Source: an uncultured Gammaproteobacteria bacterium
Lineage (GTDB): Bacteria > Pseudomonadota > Gammaproteobacteria > DRJJ01
Assembly: GCA_947258795.1 (NCBI GenBank)
Contig: CAMYJU010000027.1
Location: 4,299 to 46,035 of the forward strand
DNA length: 41,737 nt
Reading direction: 5' to 3'
Part shown: one piece after another, positions 1-8,441 of the stretch
Layout: every line of letters starts with the position of its first letter
Position numbering within the stretch: position 1 is the first letter of the stretch
The notes under the pieces: generated by a model
The model's input: the letters and a program-made list of their open reading frames with translations, nothing else
Database searches by the model: none
Told to the model about the DNA's origin: nothing
Made by a program: the position numbers and the translations under genes

Positions 1-226
1 CGCGTTGTCTCGGCTGCGCCTCGGCTCAACCACTCGGACACTTCTCCAGAAACCTGTTTAATTAAAAATTCTCTCTACTTCTTTACCTGTCGCACGCCAC
101 GTGCTCGTTACTCGGCCACTGCATGGCCTCGCCCCTGCGGGGCCGCTGCCGCCCATCTTCGATGGGCTTCGCGTTGTCTCGGCTGCGCCTCGGCTCAACC
201 ACTCGGACACTTCTCCAGAAACCTGT
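1..226. repeat. Two copies of a 57-bp intergenic repeat with hairpins
   Basis: Bases 1-57 recur without change at 170-226, an offset of 169 bp; the first copy is cut by the window start, so the real unit may be longer. Between them lie two compact palindromes: 128-141 contains a GCCCC/GGGGC stem, and 151-167 has a 7-bp stem closed by a TTC triloop. No start codon with a ribosome site is seen here, and the open frame running through the region looks fortuitous. A repetitive extragenic palindromic element is the simplest reading. No convincing promoter for the downstream gene was found between 227 and 382. Confidence 0.7.
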
Positions 227-382
227 CAGCTGGTATTTATCATATATACCTTATATGGCTATCTCCAGGAGGGCGAACTATACCATCTTGCGGGCACCAC
301 TATCCAGTCGAATTACGCATGTATTACAATGACATCGCTGATTTGGCGATGCTACAATCCATCAGCACATTTTGGAGCTGCC

Positions 383-1261
383 ATGCCTGATCAAACTCGA
401 TCCGCCCTGCTTTCCCAGTTAGGCGAAAACAGTATTCCCTACCGGGACCCAGTGGCTCTGGTCGACTGGCCAAAACTCGATCGCGACGCGTTCTGGCTGC
501 CAGAAACTGCGATTTCCCTGTTTGGCCTGCCTGACTATGACGCTCTGAGTCAGGAACAGCGTATACGCTTGAGTCAGCTTGAATTTCTTCATTTATGCGA
601 AATCGGACTATGGCTGGAAAACCTGTTTATCTACCGCATCAGCCGGGCCGGCCTGGCTAACACGCATTCACCAACACAGTCGTTATATCACCTGCACCAT
701 ATACGTGAGGAAGCCGGCCATTCGTTGATGTTTCGCCAGCTGCAACAGCATTCCGGATATCCATCCATATGCATGAGCATGAAGCGCCCTCGTCTGCTAA
801 GTCTGCTCGGTCGTCACGTATCTACTAACAGCCTGGCCTATCAGGTGGCGCATTACCTGGGCGAGGCCTTGCCTGACCGGATTAACCGGAAAATATTACA
901 CCTGGATGGAATCAGCTGCCCTGTGATCAGACAGGTCATCCAGCTCCATATGCGCGATGAGGCACGTCATATCGCCAGTATCCTGAACCAACTCACAGCG
1001 TCGCTGGCGACCAAGCCCATAACGCTATTACGTCTCGGCAGTCCAGCTCTGGGTGTGTTCACGCGACAGTTTTTACAACGCCTGTTTTATCCTGACGCCA
1101 GCCGTTATGAATGCGCCGGACTTGAAAACGGTGGCTTGTGGCGTCGGCGCGCACTGAGCAATCCGGTTCGTCACGAATTTATGTTGCAATGTGTTTCATC
1201 TGTCTTTCAGGGACTGTCCGAGCAGGGGTTATCACTTAACTGGCGGACCAGGCGCTTATAA
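383..1261 (+). CDS. AurF-like diiron oxygenase
   Basis: A 292-residue protein resembling the p-aminobenzoate N-oxygenase (AurF) family, non-haem diiron enzymes that oxidise amino groups or related substrates. The family's metal ligands appear in order: a Glu near 73, E110-x-x-H113 in EEAGH, a Glu near 161 in GEALPD, and H189-x3-E193-x2-H196 in the DEARH segment. The last trio has the same spacing as AurF H223/E227/H230. The open frame extends upstream to 101, but the ATG at 383 has a GGAG five bases before it and gives a family-like length. It sits 2 bp before a phosphopantetheinyl transferase, so the two are probably co-transcribed. The substrate cannot be told from the sequence; a role in modifying a carrier-bound intermediate is inference from the neighbour. 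Confidence 0.75.
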   Translation: MPDQTRSALLSQLGENSIPYRDPVALVDWPKLDRDAFWLPETAISLFGLPDYDALSQEQRIRLSQLEFLHLCEIGLWLENLFIYRISRAGLANTHSPTQSLYHLHHIREEAGHSLMFRQLQQHSGYPSICMSMKRPRLLSLLGRHVSTNSLAYQVAHYLGEALPDRINRKILHLDGISCPVIRQVIQLHMRDEARHIASILNQLTASLATKPITLLRLGSPALGVFTRQFLQRLFYPDASRYECAGLENGGLWRRRALSNPVRHEFMLQCVSSVFQGLSEQGLSLNWRTRRL

Positions 1262-1263
1262 AT

Positions 1264-2040
1264 ATGCCAGTCGTACCGCAAACCCAGGCCTGGCCTGTCA
1301 ACACGAATATACCGACTCTACGACCAGATGAGATTCATTTATGGCTGATACCGACAGACCTGCCTGCGGCCGTCCAGAACCATGCCTATCAGAATCTGGA
1401 CACCGATGAAAAAAACAGGGCCGATCGGTTCCGGGTAGAGCATGCCCGACAGCAACACATCATCGCTCATGCCACCCTGCGCACCCTGCTATCCGCTTAT
1501 CAGGAGATCCCGCCAGATGAGTTGAGATTCGAAAAAGGGGAACGAGGAAAACCAGCGCTGGTGACGACACACCATGCCGAACCATTGCATTTTAATCTGT
1601 CACATTCAGGCAACTACGCATTACTCGGCCTGTGCCGCAATCACCCGCTGGGTGTCGATATTGAACAAAAAAAGGAAATCAGGGATGCCCGGGGGCTGAT
1701 CAACAGGTTTTTCACTCAAATGGAAGCCAGGGAATTTGAATGTCTGGACGGCGATAAACTGATTAACCGGTTTTATCGTCTATGGACCTGCAAGGAAGCC
1801 CTGCTCAAGGCCGAGGGCCAGGGTATTACCGGCGGACTGGACAGTTTTGCGATCAGTCTGGAAGCAGAAATACCGTTAACTACTGTATGGCAAAAAGTAA
1901 GTAATGCCCATATCTGGGCAAATCCGGACTGGATGTTAAAGGAACTGGTAATACCCAACCAATACGCGGGTGCGGTAGCCTGTTATGCCGGAATCAGGGA
2001 AATAAACTGCTTTACTGCAGATATTGGCAAAATAATCTAG
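1264..2040 (+). CDS. Sfp-type 4'-phosphopantetheinyl transferase
   Basis: A 258-residue enzyme that moves the phosphopantetheine arm of CoA onto a serine of acyl or peptidyl carrier proteins. Family motifs are clear: NLSHSG in the N-terminal half, GVDIE at 130-134 carrying the Mg-binding Asp, and WTCKEALLKAEG starting at W174. Length and two-lobed layout match the Sfp/EntD/Gsp class rather than the short AcpS class. It starts 2 bp after the diiron oxygenase, suggesting a shared transcript. Its 3' end overlaps the converging PP2C gene by 4 bp. Sfp-type enzymes usually serve secondary-metabolite synthases or lysine biosynthesis; no carrier protein gene is in the window, so the target is unknown. 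Confidence 0.88.
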   Translation: MPVVPQTQAWPVNTNIPTLRPDEIHLWLIPTDLPAAVQNHAYQNLDTDEKNRADRFRVEHARQQHIIAHATLRTLLSAYQEIPPDELRFEKGERGKPALVTTHHAEPLHFNLSHSGNYALLGLCRNHPLGVDIEQKKEIRDARGLINRFFTQMEAREFECLDGDKLINRFYRLWTCKEALLKAEGQGITGGLDSFAISLEAEIPLTTVWQKVSNAHIWANPDWMLKELVIPNQYAGAVACYAGIREINCFTADIGKII

Positions 2041-2837
2041 TTACCAATGATTTTTCTGACAGCTTCACTGTTCATCGGGATGGTGGGTTCTTCTTCCGGT
2101 TTGAGCGGTGCATCGTCCGGAGCACTGATCAGAACCACGGTTACATTGTCAGCCCCGCCATTATCGAGTGCCGATTGTATCAATACATCCACCTTCTGTT
2201 GCTCAGACAGATCGCCGATCAGGGCCTCACGCATCTCCAGTTCACCCACCTCACTGGTCAAACCGTCACTGCATAACATGAGCTGATGATCACGGTAAAA
2301 AGTCCCTTCAACATAACCGACATTGACATCCTCCAGGTCAGATGCCCCCAATGCCTGGGTTATCACATTACGATAAGGGTGTGACTTGGCCTCCAGGTGT
2401 GACAGCTCACCCGCATCGATCATTTGCTGTACGAAAGAATGATCGCGCGTAATCTGGTACAGACTACCACCCTTACCCACAAGATAGGCACGGCTGTCAC
2501 CCACCCAGCCTACCTCGAAGTGGTCGTCCTGTAGTCTGGCGGCAACGACCGTGGACCCCATTCCCGGCATACCCAGGTTCTGCTCTGCGGCCAGATGTAT
2601 GACCTTGTGGGCCTGCTCAATCGCTTCTTGCAGGCTGTGACCCTGACGCACTTGCTCAATGATAAAATCAACAGCAATTTGCGACGCTACATCACCGCAC
2701 TCATGGCCACCCATGCCATCGGCCACGACCCACAGGCCGAACTCGGGATCACAGACATAGTTGTCCTCGTTGAATTCACGGACATTACCAATATGCTTGC
2801 CATGGCCAAACCTGATTTTATCGTACGCTTGTGTCAC
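2037..2837 (-). CDS. PP2C-family Ser/Thr protein phosphatase
   Basis: A 266-residue soluble PP2C (PPM) phosphatase, which removes phosphate from Ser/Thr using two Mn/Mg ions. Metal-binding motifs are complete: E24-D25-N26, VVADGMGG with D40, VGDSRAY with D114, CSDG with D191 and GGADNVT with D230. No membrane segment is present. The start is GTG at 2837, preceded by a GGGG tract. The gene is divergent from a cluster encoding a Ser/Thr kinase, two PilT-type ATPases and an FHA protein, so it is the obvious candidate to reverse that kinase. The 470-bp divergent spacer probably holds promoters for both directions. The last 4 bp overlap the phosphopantetheinyl transferase tail to tail. Confidence 0.92.
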   Translation of the reverse strand: MTQAYDKIRFGHGKHIGNVREFNEDNYVCDPEFGLWVVADGMGGHECGDVASQIAVDFIIEQVRQGHSLQEAIEQAHKVIHLAAEQNLGMPGMGSTVVAARLQDDHFEVGWVGDSRAYLVGKGGSLYQITRDHSFVQQMIDAGELSHLEAKSHPYRNVITQALGASDLEDVNVGYVEGTFYRDHQLMLCSDGLTSEVGELEMREALIGDLSEQQKVDVLIQSALDNGGADNVTVVLISAPDDAPLKPEEEPTIPMNSEAVRKIIGN

Positions 2838-3305
2838 AGATACCCCAGTTTGTTATTTCAATATTCGACATCCTGTCAAAAATAAAGTTACAAAATCCTA
2901 AGCTGGTTATCGGCAATTCCCTGATATTGTTAATCTAAAGTCGATGATTAGCCGACAATACGATACGGATCTAATCTGCGGATGTTCACAAGATTGTCCA
3001 CACCGGCAATACAATCAAGGTTACAAAGTTTATATATGTTATTGTTTTATATATTAATACCTTTTTCAGTATAGCATAAAAACAGTATAACCCCAAATAA
3101 TACTAGTAAATATAAGTATATCGCCACAAACCCGGTTTGTAAGACACTTTTGTTTTGTATGTATATCAACTATTTGTAACAAAATGATGAAATTCCTCTA
3201 ACAATGTCGCCGGGAATCTACCTACTTGACCTAAACGGTGCATCCGTTACCATGATTTGTTAGAGGCGGCTATTAGCATTGCTAAGATATCGTTTTACAA
3301 ATACA
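2838..3305. other. AT-rich divergent intergenic region
   Basis: No gene is evident in these roughly 470 bases. The stretch is distinctly AT-rich, especially 3020-3120, compared with the flanking genes. It separates the minus-strand phosphatase from the plus-strand kinase/pilus cluster and should carry both promoters. A weak reading frame from a TTG at 3279 continues into the next gene and may be its true N-terminus. Confidence 0.6.
3226..3253 (+). promoter_or_regulatory. Candidate sigma70 promoter with internal palindrome
   Basis: TTGACC at 3226-3231 is followed 16 bases later by TACCAT at 3248-3253, an acceptable but weak -10. The spacer contains the palindrome AACGG-TGCAT-CCGTT (3234-3248), which could be an operator placed between the two hexamers. 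It lies just upstream of the kinase/pilus cluster. Visual match only. Confidence 0.4.
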
Positions 3306-3824
3306 ATGCAACTTGCTGAAATAAATAAAAAACTCGGGAATACACCCGGGTCATTACCGCAACTGGAACATAACATGCGCGATTTGAAAATCCCGAAGAT
3401 ACAGCAGCGCGTCACCCTGTGGGTACATCCTGAAGGCCGGGTCATCGGAAACCTGTACCTGGCACAGACGGAGGACCAGAACGAACAACCTGCTGACGTG
3501 GTTAACCAGGACAAGGCCTTCCTGGTCATTAATCGTGAAGATCCGAATGAATTACGTTTTTATAATCGCAACACCATCATCCGGGTAGAGTACGAAGACA
3601 GCCAGGAAGCCAGTACCGAAGAGACTCACGGCATTCCCTGTCAGCTGCACATGATGGACGGCTCCCTGATCAACGGTGAGATATGTGAAAAAATGCCACC
3701 TGACTTTCCACGCCTGTTTGATTACCTGAACCAGCAGGAATGTCGCTTCGTAAAGATGTACGTGGACAATGATATGATATACCTGGTGAACAAGTCGTAT
3801 ATCAACTATGCCTCTGCCCTTTGA
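3306..3824 (+). CDS. Conserved-looking protein of unknown function, duplicated beta-rich fold
   Basis: A 172-residue protein with no signal peptide or membrane segment. The sequence seems to repeat one unit twice. The first half runs RVTLWVHPEGRVIGNLYL, then a DKAFLVIN segment and NTIIRVEYE. The second runs CQLHMMDGSLINGEI, then a RLFDYLN segment and MIYLVNKSYINYA. Each half looks like a strand-turn-strand module ending in a hydrophobic NK/NRxxI strand. The start is uncertain: ATG 3306 has no good ribosome site, TTG 3279 in the same frame follows an AGAGG, and ATG 3375 is a third choice. It ends 43 bp before the kinase gene, so a shared operon and a role with the kinase or pilus ATPases are likely by context. 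I cannot name the function. Confidence 0.7.
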   Translation: MQLAEINKKLGNTPGSLPQLEHNMRDLKIPKIQQRVTLWVHPEGRVIGNLYLAQTEDQNEQPADVVNQDKAFLVINREDPNELRFYNRNTIIRVEYEDSQEASTEETHGIPCQLHMMDGSLINGEICEKMPPDFPRLFDYLNQQECRFVKMYVDNDMIYLVNKSYINYASAL

Positions 3825-3867
3825 TATTGACAGGCTACAGGTAGCAAACAGCGACTGACAACAGCAT

Positions 3868-6231
3868 ATGGGTTTACTGGATAGTTACAAGGCAAACAAG
3901 GCAATAGCCAATCTGCTGGCTGCGCCTTCCACCTCCTCGCAAGAAGCGAAAGTTGCCTCACAACGTCTCAAGGAAATAGGCCCTTCCGCAATACCGGCAT
4001 TAATTAATGCCCTCGACGAGGCCGCTGAAACCGAAGATCTGGAACGCCTGTTACGTGGTTTTCTGAGCCGCTCCACAATCTCCTACTACCTGCAGGCCTG
4101 GCGCGAAGGCGATCGCCATATCCAGGCTGCGATTACGCGCATACTGGTAAAAGGTTCGCAGTTCGATGCCAAGCCCCTGCTTGACCTGTTCGAAGACCCG
4201 GACATACCCAAGGCCCAGCTTGGTGAGGTCCTGCTGGCACATGTCGATCAACTTAGTGCAAACAGTGTCGTATCACAGCTGATTAAAATGCCATCCGGTT
4301 TAAGGGCCCTGGCCTTTCCGTTGCTAGAAAAGCTGATCAATGAGGAGAATACATACGAACTGTTACGGCTAAAATCCAGTACTGAAGCAGCATTACGGGT
4401 GTATGTCGCCAGGTTACTCTGCCGTCTCAATAATGAGATGAGCCGTGACACCCTGATGCAGTTACTGGTTGACGAAAACAAGCATGTACGTGCCGCTGCG
4501 CTGGACGGAATCGCCAGCCTGAACATGACCGTACCGATCAAGCCAGTAGTCAACCTGTTGCGTGATCCGGACCTGACGGTTCAATCCAAGGCGATCGAAT
4601 CGCTAATCAAGATCAATGACGCCAGTACCGTTAAATATCTGATCGAAATCCTGCAGGATGAGTCCGAGTATATCAGGCGTGCCGCGGTAGAAGTACTGAA
4701 CGAAGTCGGAGACCAGCGTGCGATTACCGATCTGCTAAACGCCTTGCGTGACCAGGACTGGTGGGTCAAGGTCCGTGCGGCTGATGCGCTCGGCACTATT
4801 GGTGGTCCACGCGTGGTTGATGCAATCCTGGAACTGATCAAGGACGATGATGAGTTTTTGCGCCGTACGGCAGTGGAGATACTGAATTCCAGCAAGGATG
4901 AACGCGCCGTCGATCACCTGATCTCCGCACTTAAAGACGAGGACTGGTGGGTCAGGGAACGCGCCGCCGATGCTCTCGCCGCCATGGGTAATGAAAAGGC
5001 ACTGCAACCCCTGCGTAAAATGCTGCTGCAGGGTCCCGAGGCCTGCAAGATCGCAATACGCGCACTAGCCAATCTGAACGATGTTGAATCCATCGGGCAA
5101 CTGGTACACCTGTTACAAAGTAACGACAACGATGTACGCAAGGAAGCCCTGCGCTCCCTGTCAAAACTGACAGACAACAGTACAGCCGAAACCGTCCAGC
5201 TGGCAGTCACCAAACTGATGAATGTTGATGACGAGGAACTGAAAACCCTTGTGCTCAAAACCAGCAACGACCTTAAGGACAAGTTCGGTGACAAAACCAT
5301 GCAGCTTAGTCGCGACAGCACGACCGAACCGGGTGAAACCTCGACCATATCAGGAACGCCTGTCTTCACTTCGGTTGAAACCAAACCAATCAGCCTGGAG
5401 CCGGGCTCGGTAGTCGATAACCGCTACGAGATCATCGAGAAAATCGGTCGTGGTGGTTTTGGTGTGGTCATGCTGGTCAAGGACAGGATAGTAAACGACG
5501 AGTTTATCCTGAAATTCCTGCATACCCATTTGTCTTCGGATGAAAACATGATTGAACGCTTTACGCATGAATTGCGTTATACGCGACGAATCACCCACCC
5601 GCATATCATTCGTATTTATGATTTTATTGCGCTTAAATCGACTTCATCCTATGCCATCTCCATGGAATATTTCCCCAGTCATTCACTGGCAGATGAAATG
5701 GCCGGTAACAAGATACTGGACATGGACCGTATCGTCATGATTGCCCTGCAGGTTTGTGATGGCATGAGTGCGGCGCAGAAGGCCCACGTTATCCACCGCG
5801 ACCTGAAACCTGCCAATGTCCTGATCAATGACCAGGACAACGTAAAGATCGTGGACTTCGGCCTGGCCGCTGCCGCCAGTCATACTGACTCACGTATTAC
5901 CAAGAGTGGTATCCTGATCGGCACCCCGACCTACATGTCACCTGAACAGGCCCGTGGCAAGACTATCGATTCACGAACTGATATATACAGTCTGGGTATC
6001 CTGATGTACAGCATGGCGGCAGGCCGCCCGCCTTATAAAGGGGACGATGCCATGGCCATTCTGTTTCAGCACGCGGAGGGCAAGGCCAAGCCGCCGACCG
6101 CCTACAACCCGGACATACCTGAAGATCTGGAAAATATAATCATGAAAGCCATGGCGCATGAACCGGATAATCGTTATCAGACTTTCATGGAATTGCACAG
6201 CGACCTGAAAGCCTATCAGACGAGTCATTAA
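3868..6231 (+). CDS. HEAT-repeat Ser/Thr protein kinase (Hanks type)
   Basis: A 787-residue soluble fusion. Residues about 10-470 are tandem HEAT-like (PBS-lyase type) helical repeats, clearest in two near-identical units reading RDQDWWVKVRAADALGTIG and KDEDWWVRERAADALAAMG. Residues about 519-785 form a complete eukaryotic-type kinase: glycine loop GRGGFG 527-532, ATP lysine K549, catalytic H643-R-D645 with LKPAN, metal-binding D663-FG, and GTPTYMSPEQ in the activation segment. No transmembrane helix is present, unlike PknB-type receptors, so signals are probably sensed through the HEAT solenoid. Its stop is 2 bp before the first pilT-like ATG, implying coupling. With the PP2C and FHA genes it makes a full phospho-signalling set. 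A clear ribosome site is lacking at ATG 3868. Confidence 0.92.
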   Translation: MGLLDSYKANKAIANLLAAPSTSSQEAKVASQRLKEIGPSAIPALINALDEAAETEDLERLLRGFLSRSTISYYLQAWREGDRHIQAAITRILVKGSQFDAKPLLDLFEDPDIPKAQLGEVLLAHVDQLSANSVVSQLIKMPSGLRALAFPLLEKLINEENTYELLRLKSSTEAALRVYVARLLCRLNNEMSRDTLMQLLVDENKHVRAAALDGIASLNMTVPIKPVVNLLRDPDLTVQSKAIESLIKINDASTVKYLIEILQDESEYIRRAAVEVLNEVGDQRAITDLLNALRDQDWWVKVRAADALGTIGGPRVVDAILELIKDDDEFLRRTAVEILNSSKDERAVDHLISALKDEDWWVRERAADALAAMGNEKALQPLRKMLLQGPEACKIAIRALANLNDVESIGQLVHLLQSNDNDVRKEALRSLSKLTDNSTAETVQLAVTKLMNVDDEELKTLVLKTSNDLKDKFGDKTMQLSRDSTTEPGETSTISGTPVFTSVETKPISLEPGSVVDNRYEIIEKIGRGGFGVVMLVKDRIVNDEFILKFLHTHLSSDENMIERFTHELRYTRRITHPHIIRIYDFIALKSTSSYAISMEYFPSHSLADEMAGNKILDMDRIVMIALQVCDGMSAAQKAHVIHRDLKPANVLINDQDNVKIVDFGLAAAASHTDSRITKSGILIGTPTYMSPEQARGKTIDSRTDIYSLGILMYSMAAGRPPYKGDDAMAILFQHAEGKAKPPTAYNPDIPEDLENIIMKAMAHEPDNRYQTFMELHSDLKAYQTSH

Positions 6232-6233
6232 CC

Positions 6234-7328
6234 ATGCCCAAGATCAATGCCTTTCTCAAACTTGGACGTGATCAGAACTGCTCTGATATCCATCTGGCGG
6301 TTGGCATGCCGCCCATGTTGAGGCTGATGGGCGATCTGATACCGGTCAAGTATCGTGATATCAGCCATGACGAGATGGAAGAACTGATCGATGAAACACT
6401 AAACAAAGAACTGAAGAAGAAACTCAGAGGAGGTGACGATCTCGACTTCTCCTATGACGACCCGGAGGTAGGCCGTTTTCGTGTCAATGTCTTCCGCAAG
6501 CTGACCGGGCTGGGCGCAACCTTCAGAACGATTTCGTCCGAAATACCGACACTTGAAAGCCTGGGACTGCCGGGCATCCTGGAATCCATGCTGTATGCCA
6601 ATCACGGCCTGATACTGGTGACCGGCGCAACCGGTACCGGCAAGACTTCCACCCTGGCAGCAATGATCAATATCATCAACAACAACCGGCGTATGAATCT
6701 AATTACGCTGGAAGACCCGATCGAGTATATACACAAATGTAAAATGTCGATGATCATCCAGCGCGAAATCGGGGTTCATGTAAACAGCTTTGCTGACGGC
6801 CTGCGCGCGGCCCTGCGTGAAGATCCCGACGTGATCCTGGTAGGCGAGTTACGCGACCCGGAAACCATTGCCCTGGCTATGACCGCGGCGGAAACAGGAC
6901 ACCTGGTACTGGGTACCCTGCATACCTCTTCCGCCTCCAAGACGCTCGATCGCATTATCGACGCGATGCCAACCGAGCAGAAAACCCAGACATCCATCTT
7001 CCTGGCGCAAAACCTGCGTGGCGTCATCAGTCAGAAACTGGTGCGCAGCGCGGATGGAAAAAGTCGCAAGGCAATCGTCGAGGTCATGGTAAACACCCCT
7101 GCTATCGCCAATCTGCTTCTCAACGGCAAGGTACACCAGATAGACAGCACCATCATGACCGGTGCCGAAAAGGGTATGCAGTTATTCGACCAGACGCTGC
7201 TGGCATCCCTGCAGGCGAAAGAAGTGGATCCGGATGAAGCCTATCTGGCAGCAAATGACAAAAAGATTTTTCAGCAATACGTGACCGATCCTGAGTTGCT
7301 GCCTCAGATCGATCTGAATGTTTCATGA
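6234..7328 (+). CDS. PilT-family twitching-motility retraction ATPase (copy 1)
   Basis: A 364-residue secretion-superfamily ATPase of the PilT/PilU type, which powers depolymerisation and retraction of type IV pili at the inner membrane. An N-terminal PAS-like domain (SDIHLAVGMPPMLR) precedes the RecA-like core with Walker A GATGTGKTS at 131-139, Asp box LEDPIEY, Walker B DVILVGELRDPET, and His box TLHTSSA. The start ATG lies 2 bp after the kinase stop with no own ribosome site, so translation is probably coupled. It is about the usual PilT length. No pilin or assembly genes are in the window, so this is likely an accessory retraction set separate from the main pilus locus, or the only one if none exists elsewhere. 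Confidence 0.9.
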   Translation: MPKINAFLKLGRDQNCSDIHLAVGMPPMLRLMGDLIPVKYRDISHDEMEELIDETLNKELKKKLRGGDDLDFSYDDPEVGRFRVNVFRKLTGLGATFRTISSEIPTLESLGLPGILESMLYANHGLILVTGATGTGKTSTLAAMINIINNNRRMNLITLEDPIEYIHKCKMSMIIQREIGVHVNSFADGLRAALREDPDVILVGELRDPETIALAMTAAETGHLVLGTLHTSSASKTLDRIIDAMPTEQKTQTSIFLAQNLRGVISQKLVRSADGKSRKAIVEVMVNTPAIANLLLNGKVHQIDSTIMTGAEKGMQLFDQTLLASLQAKEVDPDEAYLAANDKKIFQQYVTDPELLPQIDLNVS

Positions 7329-7346
7329 GACCAAGCGGAGATCACC

Positions 7347-8423
7347 TTGTCACGTATTGATGCATTTCTGGAACTGGTAGTCAATCAGGGCGGCTCCGAC
7401 CTGCACCTGATCTCAGGCAACCCGCCACGGATGCGCCTGCATGGAGATATCTACCCGGTCAAGTTTCGCACGCTTAACGAAGAAGAGGCACTGGATCTGT
7501 TACTGGAAATCATGCCGGAGCAGAAACGACTGGAATTCGACCTGCATGGCAATGTGGATTTCTCATACAACATCCCGAACACCTCCCGGTTCAGGGTTAA
7601 TGTGTTTAAACATGTTGATGGTGTCGGCGCCGTCTTTCGTGTCATTCCGGCTGAAATTCAGACACTCGATGACCTGAACCTGCCACCCATCATGAAACAC
7701 CTGTGCCGTCAGCGGCATGGCCTGATACTAGTAACCGGCCCGACCGGGTCCGGCAAATCCACCACCCTGGCCGCAATGATCGATCACATCAACAGGGAGC
7801 GTAAGGGCCACATCATCACCATCGAGGACCCGATCGAATACGTACATAACAATAATCAGTGCCTGGTCAGCCAGCGTGAGGTGGGGTCCCATACCAAAAA
7901 GTTCACTGATGCCTTGCGTTCCGCATTGCGCGAGGACCCGGATATCATACTGGTCGGCGAAATGCGCGACCTGGAAACCATCAGTATGGCCGTTACCGCG
8001 GCTGAAATGGGAATTCTTATTCTGGGTACTTTACATACCAATAGCGCTGCTGCCACAATAGAGCGCATTATCAATGTGTTCCCTGCCGGGGATGAGCCAT
8101 ATATACGAGCCATGCTGTCCACTTCGCTGTGCGGCGTCATCTCTCAACAACTGGTCCGGCATGCAGATGGACGCAGCCGTGTAGCAGCGGTAGAGGTCAT
8201 GCTTAATAACACCGCCGTCTCGAATATTGTGCGTGAAGGCAGACCCGAACAATTGCAGAACGTCATCCAGAGTGGCTCCATGCAGGGCATGCAGAGCCTG
8301 GATTCGGCACTGCGCAAATTACTGGATGAAAAAATAATAACCGGCATCGAGGCATACAAAAAAGCGCATCATAAAGAGCATTTCGAGCAATACCGTTTAC
8401 TACAGGACGAAATGTTCACCTAA
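7347..8423 (+). CDS. PilT/PilU-family retraction ATPase (copy 2)
   Basis: A 358-residue paralogue of the preceding ATPase. The start is TTG at 7347: it is preceded by GGAG six bases upstream, and the resulting N-terminus (SRIDAFLEL) aligns with that of copy 1 (PKINAFLKL). Walker A GPTGSGKST falls at the same residues, 131-139; IEDPIEY, DIILVGEMRDLET and TLHTNSA are intact. Two adjacent ATPases recall pilT-pilU pairs, in which PilU assists PilT. Here the pair sits between a protein kinase and an FHA protein, suggesting phosphorylation-dependent control. Which copy plays the PilT or PilU role cannot be told by eye. Confidence 0.9.
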   Translation: MSRIDAFLELVVNQGGSDLHLISGNPPRMRLHGDIYPVKFRTLNEEEALDLLLEIMPEQKRLEFDLHGNVDFSYNIPNTSRFRVNVFKHVDGVGAVFRVIPAEIQTLDDLNLPPIMKHLCRQRHGLILVTGPTGSGKSTTLAAMIDHINRERKGHIITIEDPIEYVHNNNQCLVSQREVGSHTKKFTDALRSALREDPDIILVGEMRDLETISMAVTAAEMGILILGTLHTNSAAATIERIINVFPAGDEPYIRAMLSTSLCGVISQQLVRHADGRSRVAAVEVMLNNTAVSNIVREGRPEQLQNVIQSGSMQGMQSLDSALRKLLDEKIITGIEAYKKAHHKEHFEQYRLLQDEMFT

Positions 8424-8441
8424 AACAGCAGGACTTATACC

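Noticed and set aside
101-382. Upstream extension of the diiron oxygenase frame
   Set aside because: It runs through the repeat element and lacks a ribosome site, whereas ATG 383 has GGAG and gives the family length.
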